Assembly: GCA_012960245.1 (NCBI GenBank)
Contig: DUBO01000002.1
Span: forward strand, 3,237 to 40,802
Reading direction: 5' to 3'
Length of the DNA: 37,566 bases
Source of the DNA: Candidatus Binatota bacterium
GTDB taxonomy: Bacteria; Desulfobacterota; Binatia; UBA1149
Under the pieces are notes generated by a model that saw only the letters and a list, made by a program, of their open reading frames with translations, was not told the origin of the DNA and made no database searches. Both the position numbers and the translations under genes were made by a program. Shown here one piece after another: positions 22,623 to 29,800 of this stretch (position 1 is the first letter of the stretch; each line of letters opens with the position of its first letter).

Positions 22623-23105
22623 ATGGCGCGTATCAACGTTCCCGAAGGTGACGGCGAAGAGATCCCGAGACTGTTTTCCCTCAACCCCGATATGTTCGGG
22701 GCCGTAGCTACCTTCTCAACAGCGGTCTACGACAAAACCAGGCTACCCGTCCGCGTGCGGGAATTTGCGCGCATGCGGGTGGCTCAGATCAATGACTGCG
22801 GGGTTTGACTGGCCACGAGAGCCTCATCGTTGGTGGGGCAGGAAGACGTAGAGGGCCTGTACTGCTCGGTGCACGAGTACGCCGGCAACTCCGACTACAG
22901 CGAGCAGGAGAAGCTGGCGATAGAGTACGCCGAACGCTTCTGCCTGCAGCACGACACCCTGGACGAGGAGTTTTTTGAACGCCTGCGCGCGCAGTTCAGC
23001 GAGGCCGAGATCGTGGACCTGGCGGTCTGCTGCTCGATGTTCGTAGGCCTGGGCCGAATGCTGGCGGTGTTCGGTGTCGAGCAGGAAGAACCTATGCGAC
23101 TGTAA
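22623..23105 (+). CDS. AhpD/carboxymuconolactone-decarboxylase-like protein with in-frame TGA: probable selenoprotein
   Basis: Reading through one TGA (22806-22808) gives 160 residues in a single frame, from an ATG with AGGAGGA just upstream. Residues 41-61 (LPVRVREFARMRVAQINDCGV) and the following LATRASSLVG match CMD/AhpD-like proteins that carry a CxxC redox pair. Here the first Cys is residue 59 and the TGA is codon 62, exactly at the second Cys. The part after the TGA keeps the family pattern (SEQEKLAIEYAERF..., then VDLAVCCSMFVGLGRMLAVFGV) and codon use, with no other stop. A stem-loop of bSECIS form follows. Likely role: thiol/selenol redox or peroxide chemistry, not decarboxylation. 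A pseudogene or sequencing error is the alternative. selA, selB, selC and selD are not in this window and would have to exist elsewhere. Confidence 0.75.
22806..22839 (+). promoter_or_regulatory. Candidate bacterial SECIS element
   Basis: After the TGA (22806-22808) come 12 unpaired nt, then GCCTCATC (22821-22828) pairs fully with GGTGGGGC (22832-22839). The eight pairs include two G-U wobbles, and the apical loop is GTT (22829-22831). Known bacterial SECIS elements have a small apical loop with a G in its first two positions, 16-37 nt from the UGA; here the loop starts 20 nt after it with G. The stem lies inside the coding region, as in fdhF. Confidence 0.65.
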
Positions 23106-23139
23106 GCCGGAAAACGGTTCGTATCGCTGCGCTGCCGCC

Positions 23140-24576
23140 TCAACGCGCAGCTTCCTCGATCGCGGCTCCCTCGACAACAGTGCCGCGAAAGAAATCCGTG
23201 TTGTTAGCGGTATACAGCGCGGTGGCATTGGCGAAGGTAAAGTCGCGAAAATCCTTTTCGTCGAGCAACCCTTCTTCCACCAGTTCCCAGGCTTCGGCGA
23301 GCACCTCGTTGTTGTCGGGCACGTCCCAGTGGCCGATGTCGGAACTGAACACCGCGTTGAGTCGCAGGCCGCCCGGGTTTCGACGACCGTCGAAGGCCGT
23401 GAGGGTACCGCGGTCGTCTGCCTCGCAGCCGAAGAAAAAATTACGCCTGAAGACTTCCACTATGTCCTCGACGCTGTCGATACCCGAGCGTGCAAACTCG
23501 TCGAGAAGACTGTCGTCGTCGCCGGGCTCGGATAACGGCCACAGGGCATCGTCGAGATCATCCAGGCGCGCGTTGAAACGCTCGTTGCCGTAGCGGGCAA
23601 ACAACGAACGCAGCTGGTCCCGGTCTACGCGCCGGTGGTCATAGCGCTCCACGACCCCGGCCCTGCGCTTGTCCCAGTGGCTGATGATGTCGCTGAACAA
23701 CGTCGCCGCCCACGCCACGCCACCCTCGAGGAAAGCGAAACGAATATCCGGGTTTCGTCGTGCAACTCCGTCGAGAAACAGCCCCCGGCACGCGGCCTCG
23801 CCACCCGCCGCGAAATTACCGAGGTGGTTGTACACGTAACTCGATGGCGACATCCGGCTACCCCAGCCCATCCCGCTGGAGTGAAAGGTTGGCGAGACGC
23901 CGAGCTCCACGCAACGCTGCCACACCGGTTCGTAATCGTAAGGGCTGTCGAAACCAAAGGTATCGAGCCACTGCATTGGGCGCGGGGTATCACCGGCGGT
24001 CTCGACGTCCCGCGCCACGAACCCGGCCATGAGCACGGTCTTCATGCCGAGTTCCAACACTGCGTGGTCGAGTTCTGCCAGTGCTTCATCGGGCGTGTGC
24101 ATGGGAATAGTAGCCACCGGGGTGAGACGGTCACTATACTCTCCGTAGGAATCGACGAAGTAGCGGTTGAGAGCATGGGCGCTCGCCCGGCGGATCTCCT
24201 CGTCGGGGATACCGAAGATGATCAGGCCGAAGGTGGGGTACACGACTGCGAAGTCAATGCCAATCTCATCGAGCCGAGCGTGCAGCAATCCCGGCAGCAT
24301 CGCCGTGGCACGATCGAGGGTGTTGTCCGCCGGGAAGGCCCACCACGGCGGGCGTATGACCCCGAACGAGCGTCGCTCGGCCACAGTCGCCCGGGCCATG
24401 CCGCGGCTCATCTCGACGGTCCCGCGTAAACCATTCTCCACGCGTTCACCGCCCGCCTCGCGAAGATAGTCATAGACTAATGGAAGGTACTCCAGGCAGT
24501 GGCCGTCGGCATCTATAATCGGATGGTCGATACGTCGACGAATGCGATCGGCACTGGGGCTGGGGGATATCGTCAC
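23140..24576 (-). CDS. Amidohydrolase-2 family metal-dependent hydrolase
   Basis: About 478 residues from GTG 24576; a TTG at 24615 is an alternative and neither has a clear Shine-Dalgarno site. It is a TIM-barrel amidohydrolase of the ACMSD/amidohydro_2 type: an N-terminal DADGH metal motif (strand 1), a His in the TFHSSGMGWG region, EGGVAWAATL, and the late FSSDIGHWD segment with the catalytic Asp. Such enzymes hydrolyse or decarboxylate ring compounds; the substrate is not known. It is the last gene of a three-gene minus-strand operon and converges on the selenoprotein-like gene (34-nt gap). Confidence 0.87.
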   Translation of the reverse strand: MTISPSPSADRIRRRIDHPIIDADGHCLEYLPLVYDYLREAGGERVENGLRGTVEMSRGMARATVAERRSFGVIRPPWWAFPADNTLDRATAMLPGLLHARLDEIGIDFAVVYPTFGLIIFGIPDEEIRRASAHALNRYFVDSYGEYSDRLTPVATIPMHTPDEALAELDHAVLELGMKTVLMAGFVARDVETAGDTPRPMQWLDTFGFDSPYDYEPVWQRCVELGVSPTFHSSGMGWGSRMSPSSYVYNHLGNFAAGGEAACRGLFLDGVARRNPDIRFAFLEGGVAWAATLFSDIISHWDKRRAGVVERYDHRRVDRDQLRSLFARYGNERFNARLDDLDDALWPLSEPGDDDSLLDEFARSGIDSVEDIVEVFRRNFFFGCEADDRGTLTAFDGRRNPGGLRLNAVFSSDIGHWDVPDNNEVLAEAWELVEEGLLDEKDFRDFTFANATALYTANNTDFFRGTVVEGAAIEEAAR

Positions 24577-24655
24577 GGCGGCTGCCCGGCCTCGCGGGGC
24601 AGCGGGCGCGGCCAACCTAGCGACCTGCCGTCACAGAGGAAAGGCGCATGCTCGA

Positions 24656-25804
24656 TCAGCCCCGTACGGCCAGCCCGCGCAATCCACGCATCAGCCGGTA
24701 CATGTCGGGAAAGTCCTTTATTCCCCGCCCCGTGAAGGCCCCACCCATGTTTGCGATGATGAAATGCCTGCAGCCAGCCTGCGCCAGGGGCGCGGCCTCG
24801 TCGAGAATTTCCCGCGGAGAGCCCATGTAGAACAGGTAGTCGAGCATATCGGGCGTGAGGGCCGCCAGGGCCGCGTCGACGTGTTCCTCGGTCACACGCG
24901 AGGGAACGATCTCAAGAAAACCGCCAGAGTTGGGGCCCAGGGGATGCTCAGCGCCCTGCTCCTTCCACATTTCCGGCGGCAGCCCCAGCGCCATGTAAGC
25001 GCAGTACTTGTTGCCCAGCGCGAGGTCGATCACCTGTTGGCGGCTATCGCCGAAAGCGCACAGCAGTGTCTGGGTTGCAACGAATCCCTCCATCCCGCGG
25101 CCGGCCTCGGCGGCCGCTTCACGGATGACATCGAGCCGTGCACCGTATTCCTGGCCCGGGACCTTCTGTCCGGGCAGCCACCCGTCGCCATAACGGCCAC
25201 ACAACTTGAGCATGCGGGGAAAATGCGCGCCGAGAAAAACTCGCGGCGGTTTCTTTTTATACAACGGCAGGTCAAACACCGCGTCCCGCAGGTGCCAGAA
25301 CTTGCCCTCGAACTGAACAGGTCGTCCCTCGCTGCCCCACAACAGGCCGATCAACTCGAGAGCTTCTTCCAAGCGAGCCACGCGGCGGCCGCAGTCAAGC
25401 CCGTAGGGCTCGGTATTTTCTCGCAGGCCGTTGCCTATTCCCAGGATCGCCCGACCGCTCGATAAATGGTCGAGGGTCACGAAGGTTTGCGCCAGCGACA
25501 TGGGATGACGCCGGATCGGCTCGGTGACCGACGTCCCGATCAACAACTTGCGGTACTTCAGAGCGACGTACGTGAGCACGGGTACCGGGTCGAAAAGCGC
25601 GTCCATCGAGTGGATGACGCGGGCCGCCGGCACGTTTTCAGGCGTCCACATCCACTTGGGCGCGAATCCCATGAAATGATCGGGCAACCATATGGCCTCG
25701 GCACCCATCCATCTCGCCAGGCGGATCCCCGTCTTCGAGATGACCAGCGGGTGCAGGCACCCATCCTGGTAACCTACCGTGACCCTGCCGGTATTATCAG
25801 CCAT
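24656..25804 (-). CDS. Luciferase-like (LLM class) flavin/F420-dependent oxidoreductase
   Basis: A 382-residue TIM-barrel oxidoreductase from ATG 25804 (AAGGGGG upstream). Marks are IWLPDHFMGF, the TSVTEPIRRHPMSLAQTFVTLDHLSSGRAILGIGNG block and the FLGAHFPRMLKLCGRYGDGWLPG region that ends the barrel. The DHFMGF pattern is reminiscent of F420-dependent phthiodiolone ketoreductase-type proteins, but that is a resemblance and not an assignment. It sits between two amidohydrolase genes on the same strand (49 nt and about 79 nt), so the three probably act on one substrate class. Confidence 0.85.
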   Translation of the reverse strand: MADNTGRVTVGYQDGCLHPLVISKTGIRLARWMGAEAIWLPDHFMGFAPKWMWTPENVPAARVIHSMDALFDPVPVLTYVALKYRKLLIGTSVTEPIRRHPMSLAQTFVTLDHLSSGRAILGIGNGLRENTEPYGLDCGRRVARLEEALELIGLLWGSEGRPVQFEGKFWHLRDAVFDLPLYKKKPPRVFLGAHFPRMLKLCGRYGDGWLPGQKVPGQEYGARLDVIREAAAEAGRGMEGFVATQTLLCAFGDSRQQVIDLALGNKYCAYMALGLPPEMWKEQGAEHPLGPNSGGFLEIVPSRVTEEHVDAALAALTPDMLDYLFYMGSPREILDEAAPLAQAGCRHFIIANMGGAFTGRGIKDFPDMYRLMRGLRGLAVRG

Positions 25805-25853
25805 CCAGGCTTTCCCCCTTTTTATCTCGCGCCTTCGCGGAGGCCGAGACCGT

Positions 25854-26996
25854 TCAGTCACCCAGCAACAGCTCGCTGTTACCCACCAGGAACTTCTCCA
25901 TGATCTCATCGTCGTGCCCCGACAACGTAGAGGTCATTTTCTGCAGGGGCGCACGACCGCCTTCTGGATGGGGGAAGTCGGTCGAGAAACAATACACCTC
26001 CTCCAGTCCAAAATGGTCGATCATCCCGCCAACATCCTCGTGGACAAACGGTGTCGCACGAAAGTTACGACGCAAATACTCGGAGGGCAGCATCGAACAG
26101 ACCTCTCGTGAACGGCCAGCGACGCCGGTATGAAAAAGAGCGTCCATGCGCTGGGCGAGCGGACCCACCCAACCGGCACCCTGCTCAATTGATCCAAAGC
26201 GCAGGTCGGGATGACGTTCGAACACCGCGCCCAGAGTGATCGCTGCCAGGAAATTTTCCGGTGCCTGGTGAACGGTGGCAAGCGAGTGAGGGTTGACGAT
26301 CTCGCCCGCCCCGGCACCCCCGGCCTTCAGGGTTTCGGTCTGGTCCCAGGCCGAGTGCCGGCGGTACTCCAGGTGTCCACCTATGTGCAGCAAGGCGCTG
26401 GCCCCAGCCGCGGCCAGTGTCGACCACAGTGGATCCATCTCCGGGGCCGCGGGAGAAACCCCTCCCGGCGGAACACCGTCGGGCAGGAGGAAAGCCCGCA
26501 CGCCGGCGTCCAGGGCGCGCTGGAGTTCCGCCAGGGCGTTCCCTAGATCACGGATGTTAAGCAGCCCCACCACTCGCAGTCGTCCCCCTGATTCGCGCCC
26601 CCAGCTCGCGCACAGGTCGTTGTAGTCACGCACGACCTGTAGTGCCTCTTCGCCTTTTCCCCAGGCCGGCAAGCAGACCATCACCTGGGGAAACACCAGT
26701 TGGCGTGCGATACCCATACGATCGAGAACCTTGAGTCGCCCGTCAACGGATCCGGCCCCCGGGGCTGTAGGACCCTTTACGTTCCAGACAGTATCGTCGG
26801 TGGCCTCGACCTCACCGTCCTCGGGATCGAGTATGCGCGCCAACTCGGTACCAGACGCGAAGGAATTGAACCGCTCGTAGATCAGCTCGCCGCTGCGACC
26901 AAGCAGCTCAGGATAACGCCTCATCGAAACCTGCAGGTGCGAATCGGCGTCGTTGATACGCCCCCGCCAACGCGAGAGATCGATTGCCTCGGCCAT
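25854..26996 (-). CDS. Amidohydrolase-2 family metal-dependent hydrolase
   Basis: A 380-residue amidohydrolase from ATG 26996, with AGGGGG upstream. It shows the N-terminal NDADSHL metal motif, LLHIGGHLEYR in the middle, HSLATVHQAPENFLAAI, the GSIEQGAGW strand and the late FSTDFPHPEGG motif with the catalytic Asp, typical of this family. It is the first gene of the operon with the luciferase-like enzyme and the second amidohydrolase, to which it is only distantly similar. The substrate is not known; aromatic or heterocyclic carboxylates are usual. Confidence 0.88.
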   Translation of the reverse strand: MAEAIDLSRWRGRINDADSHLQVSMRRYPELLGRSGELIYERFNSFASGTELARILDPEDGEVEATDDTVWNVKGPTAPGAGSVDGRLKVLDRMGIARQLVFPQVMVCLPAWGKGEEALQVVRDYNDLCASWGRESGGRLRVVGLLNIRDLGNALAELQRALDAGVRAFLLPDGVPPGGVSPAAPEMDPLWSTLAAAGASALLHIGGHLEYRRHSAWDQTETLKAGGAGAGEIVNPHSLATVHQAPENFLAAITLGAVFERHPDLRFGSIEQGAGWVGPLAQRMDALFHTGVAGRSREVCSMLPSEYLRRNFRATPFVHEDVGGMIDHFGLEEVYCFSTDFPHPEGGRAPLQKMTSTLSGHDDEIMEKFLVGNSELLLGD

Positions 26997-27102
26997 AGCG
27001 CAGACTACCCCCTGGTCAATCGACAGGCAACGGCCAACGCGACCACGAGGCCTCGCGCGGCGGCTGCACAGACACGCCCCGGTGACCCGCGGGTGGGAGA
27101 CG

Positions 27103-27180
27103 TTAGTTCAGGTAGCCGAGCGCCTTGAGGCGCTCCACCGACGCGGGGTCGAGGTCGGTCTTGTCGCCGGCCTTGAAAAA
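27103..27180 (-). pseudogene. 25-codon 3' remnant of a gene (sulfatase/TPR-protein-like tail)
   Basis: Read on the minus strand, the base right after the CCA of the tRNA begins an open frame of 25 codons ending in TAA. It contains GDKTDLDPASVERLKALGYLN. The pattern D-P-x(5)-L-x-A-L-G-Y-L near a stop is common at the ends of sulfatases and TPR proteins in delta-type genomes. There is no start codon and the frame is closed by a stop inside the tRNA, so it can only be the end of a lost gene. Family attribution is by recall of this tail pattern. Confidence 0.5.
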
Positions 27181-27258
27181 TGGTGGTCACACCTGGACTC
27201 GAACCAGGGACTTCCTGCATGTGAGGCAGGCGCTCTAACCGGACTGAGCTATGCGACC
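27181..27258 (-). tRNA. tRNA-Val (anticodon CAC)
   Basis: The minus strand folds as a full cloverleaf. The acceptor stem GGTCGCA/TGTGACC (one G-U pair) is followed by discriminator A and an encoded CCA (27183-27181). The D-arm is AGCTCAG...TTAGAGC, the anticodon stem CCTGC/GCAGG has loop CTCACAT (anticodon at plus 27221-27223), and the T-arm CCTGG-TTCGAGT-CCAGG is canonical. It reads GUG codons. The gene remnant starts at the base after the CCA. Confidence 0.96.
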
Positions 27259-27360
27259 AACGGCAGCACGACTAACCGCTGCAGGCTCGCAAGTCCAGTT
27301 GAGCGCGGCCCCGGAGCGCCGGTACGGGTGGCCACTGGGCGACTGCGCCCGGGCTCAGGG

Positions 27361-28230
27361 TCAGCCCCCGCCGCGGGCGGGGTAGGCAAAATCAACCGCT
27401 GGAGCATCGCCCGCTGGAGAATCGCCCGCCTGCAGCTGGGCCGCGCGTTCGAGCCGGCCCAGGCGCGGATGCACCGCTGCCAGCGTGTAATCGCCGGGCA
27501 CAAGGCCGCTGATACTGTAACGGCCCTGCTCGTCGGTGACGGCAAAGTAAGGGTGTTCGAGCACACCCACGTAGGCTTCCATCCAGGGGTGCACGTCACA
27601 CTTGACCCGCACCAACACCTCGGGCTTGGAAAAGCGGCGGCGCGTGGTCATGCCCTTGCGCGGCATTCCAAGATTAAAACTGCGCGAACTTTCGGGCATC
27701 GCGTGGACGTTGTGCAGCGTGGAGTCGCTGTTGCGAAACTCTATTTCCTGCCCCACTCGCACGCCCACCACCCGGGGCTCGTACATGCAGCCGCGCTGGT
27801 CGAGTACCACCGGCTCGTCGGGGACGGCACGGGAGCCGGGCGCGACTCCAGCCGACAGGTAGACAAAAACCCCGGCGAGGCCGCCCTGCCCGCCGGTGAC
27901 GATGGACTGGCTGAAGGCCCCGGCCTCGTTGGCCTTAACGCAGTACGGGTCGGCAGACATTCTCAACTGCTTTCTGGCGGGCACGTCGCCCAGCAACTTG
28001 ACTGTCCCGCTCACGGTTTCTGTGCCCGTTGCCGGCTCGGCCAGCGCGCTGGTATCGGCGCTTTCGCCCGGGGCCGGCGTAGCGGCAGCAGGCCGAGCGC
28101 TGTCGTTGCCGCCGTCGTTGCCGCCACAACCGGTCGCCAGCAGTCCCGCCGCCAACATTACACCGGCGAGCAGAACCGCCGACCCGGGTAAACGGGTATC
28201 AGTTGAAGTTACGTGTGAGATAAACCCCAT
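27361..28230 (-). CDS. Lipoprotein with a type-1 copper (cupredoxin-like) site and a regulatory-like beta domain
   Basis: A 289-residue envelope lipoprotein: signal peptide, then LLATGC with Cys35 as the lipidation site, and a low-complexity linker to about 70. The first domain ends with the cupredoxin pattern: His173/His176 in LHNVHAMP, Cys211, His214 and Met217 in CDVHPWM. The Cys-x2-His-x2-Met spacing is like amicyanin. From about 225 comes a carboxypeptidase-regulatory-like module (FAVTDEQGRYSISGLVPGDYTL). An electron-transfer or copper-binding role at the membrane is likely. The start is the ATG at 28230 (another at 28233); it overlaps the end of hspQ by 32 nt in another frame, suggesting coupling. 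Confidence 0.78.
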   Translation of the reverse strand: MGFISHVTSTDTRLPGSAVLLAGVMLAAGLLATGCGGNDGGNDSARPAAATPAPGESADTSALAEPATGTETVSGTVKLLGDVPARKQLRMSADPYCVKANEAGAFSQSIVTGGQGGLAGVFVYLSAGVAPGSRAVPDEPVVLDQRGCMYEPRVVGVRVGQEIEFRNSDSTLHNVHAMPESSRSFNLGMPRKGMTTRRRFSKPEVLVRVKCDVHPWMEAYVGVLEHPYFAVTDEQGRYSISGLVPGDYTLAAVHPRLGRLERAAQLQAGDSPAGDAPAVDFAYPARGGG

Positions 28231-28519
28231 CATCCATCCCGTCAAAGTAGTAATCCAGTCCGGGATTCTCGACGGCAATGCCCAGCCCGTCGCGCTGGAG
28301 ATTGCGCTCGGCCACGTAGGTGCTGTCTTCCGAACCGTCCACGAGCACCTGGTACCAGGGCTGGTCGCGTGGCGGCATAGACTTGGCCACCTCGCGGTAC
28401 CATTCATCACTGCCTTCGAACTCGGCGTCGACATCAACCACGACACCGCGGTAGCCGAACAACCGATGCTCGACAAGTTGCCCGACGTGGAACTTGGCTT
28501 GGGTTCTCAACGCTCCCAT
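28199..28519 (-). CDS. hspQ: Heat shock protein HspQ (YccV/hemimethylated-DNA-binding family)
   Basis: The 106-residue length from ATG 28519 fits HspQ. Marks are KFHVGQLVEHRLFGYRGVVVDVD at the start, a central PWYQVLVDGSEDSTYVAERNL and a C-terminal YFDGMDDGVYLTRN. In E. coli the protein is linked to Lon-mediated proteolysis; the same role here is inference. A longer frame to 28657 has no better start. It is followed by, and overlaps, the cupredoxin lipoprotein gene. Confidence 0.88.
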   Translation of the reverse strand: MGALRTQAKFHVGQLVEHRLFGYRGVVVDVDAEFEGSDEWYREVAKSMPPRDQPWYQVLVDGSEDSTYVAERNLQRDGLGIAVENPGLDYYFDGMDDGVYLTRNFN

Positions 28520-28628
28520 TTTCTCGACCTCTTCTTTGCTCCTGTTGATCTGCGACCAGTGCTGCGGATTAAAATGCGGGGGCCGACGACACACAAACAG
28601 CCCTGTGTGAAGAATTGAAATCCCTCGC

Positions 28629-28658
28629 CTTGCTTCCAGTAACAGTCGACGAAGCAAG
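28629..28658. repeat. Perfect 8-bp inverted repeat, 14-nt centre, upstream of hspQ
   Basis: CTTGCTTC (28629-28636) and GAAGCAAG (28651-28658) are exact reverse complements. The repeat lies about 110 nt upstream of the hspQ start and could be an operator or an RNA hairpin. It does not match the CIRCE consensus. Confidence 0.5.
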
Positions 28659-28805
28659 TGCTGGTTTTAGTCACCCGGGCTTACGCGCTCTCCTTCTTTT
28701 AAGGGGCGGGAGACAGGCGAAAAAAATCGCGTGCCTCCATCGGCAAACGGCAGGGGCGGCCCCGGCCCGCGCGATAGTCCCAGGCCAGATAGCTCAATGT
28801 CCGGA

Positions 28806-28835
28806 CCGAATGTCGCACTTTACCGCAACATTCGG
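28806..28835. repeat. Perfect 8-bp inverted repeat, 14-nt centre, just after the hemQ stop
   Basis: CCGAATGT (28806-28813) and ACATTCGG (28828-28835) are exact reverse complements, 28 nt beyond the hemQ stop on the minus strand. No U-tract follows, so it is not a standard intrinsic terminator; it may stabilise the 3' end. Confidence 0.5.
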
Positions 28836-28862
28836 CGTGAATTGTTTCAAATTGTGGCGTTT

Positions 28863-29678
28863 TCAGGAGGGAGCATGACCGCTCAGAAGCAAGCCAAGGC
28901 TGCCGGCACTGCTGCGTATGCCAAGATAAAATGGCCCGAACTCGGCGTAGAGAGCGCTGGCAGGGTCAAAGCGCATTTCGTGGACGAGCTTTTTGAACAC
29001 CAGCATGTCGTCGGAATGCAGGCTCACGCCCCACTCCCAGTCATCCAGTCCGATCGACCCGCCTATGACCTGGGTGACCACCTCGTGGTACTTGTGGCCC
29101 ACGCTGCCGTGGCCGCGCATCATGTCGCGGCGCTCGGCCGCCGACAAGGTATACCAATTTACGGTCTCGCCGCGTTTCTTGTCCATGGGGTAGAAGCTGA
29201 TGTACTTTTGCGGCGGCACGTCGCGGTAGAGGCGTTCTTTCATCTTCTCGCGCTGCTCATCCACCGCCTCGGTCCAGGCTTCGTCGAACCCCTCGTCACC
29301 GCGGTTAAGCCCGCGGTCGGACAGACGCTTGGCGGCGATACCCATTACCTCGTTGAGGCTGACCTCGATGAGCGACACGTAAGAGTAAGTGGGTTGCAGA
29401 AAACCGTAGAGAGCCGTCTGGCGCAGGGCCAGTTCGACGGCGTTGAGCGCCTCGGGCGATTCGCGGTAGTGCACGAACATGAGGTCGCCCTTCTGCGACA
29501 ACACGCTGTACATGGCCGTGTCGCCGCGACGCACCGACGAGGCAGATTCGAGCCACGCCCGGGCTTCATCGAGAACGCTGCGCCGCTCGTCATCGCCGAG
29601 CAGGAGCCAGGCCGTCCAGTCCACGCTCCACACGTCGTGCAGCGTGTACCAACCCTCCAGTGTCTGCGGAACGTCCAC
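28863..29678 (-). CDS. hemQ: HemQ, coproheme decarboxylase (chlorite-dismutase family)
   Basis: HemQ turns Fe-coproporphyrin III into protoheme, the last step of the coproporphyrin-dependent pathway. The 271 residues carry the family blocks: TLEGWYTLHDVWSVDW at the start, FYPMDKKR, NWYTLSAAERRDMMRGHG, TQVIGGSIGLDDWEWGV, and FKKLVHEMRFDPASALYAEFGPFYLG. Tyr163 and Lys167 (Y-x3-K) fit the catalytic pair of the Staphylococcus enzyme, and His190 the proximal haem ligand. The 18 residues after FYLG extend beyond the usual end. It is transcribed alone, divergent from the small gene at 29801. Confidence 0.93.
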   Translation of the reverse strand: MDVPQTLEGWYTLHDVWSVDWTAWLLLGDDERRSVLDEARAWLESASSVRRGDTAMYSVLSQKGDLMFVHYRESPEALNAVELALRQTALYGFLQPTYSYVSLIEVSLNEVMGIAAKRLSDRGLNRGDEGFDEAWTEAVDEQREKMKERLYRDVPPQKYISFYPMDKKRGETVNWYTLSAAERRDMMRGHGSVGHKYHEVVTQVIGGSIGLDDWEWGVSLHSDDMLVFKKLVHEMRFDPASALYAEFGPFYLGIRSSAGSLGLLLSGHAPS

Positions 29679-29800
29679 GCAGGTATTTGACAGGGTTCAG
29701 GCGGGCGAGTCCAGAGCGGCGGGCCGGCAGGGCCCAGGCGCAGCAGCCGTTTTATTTGCCCCCACGGCAATGAAACACTTACCCCTGTCGGAGACCCAGT

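Larger units (their letters stand above)
28520..28862. other. Intergenic region between hemQ and hspQ with two inverted repeats
   Basis: No gene is supported in these 343 nt. The region serves as the 3' side of hemQ and the 5' side of hspQ, both on the minus strand. It holds two perfect 8-bp inverted repeats (28629-28658 and 28806-28835), both with 14-nt centres, and an A7 run near 28720-28727. No good sigma-70, sigma-32 or CIRCE match was found by eye. Confidence 0.5.

Noticed and set aside
22830-23105. Separate small gene from TTG 22830 after the TGA
   Set aside because: It has no Shine-Dalgarno site, would lack the first helices of the CMD fold, and is in the same frame as the upstream part. 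A single read-through gene explains it better.
28629-28658. CIRCE (HrcA) element upstream of hspQ
   Set aside because: The dyad sequence and its 14-nt centre do not fit TTAGCACTC-N9-GAGTGCTAA.
28870-29690. Plus-strand ATG at 28875 with a strong AGGAGGGAGC before it
   Set aside because: The frame runs antisense through hemQ, whose protein pattern is unmistakable, and the product resembles nothing. The Shine-Dalgarno match is taken as chance.
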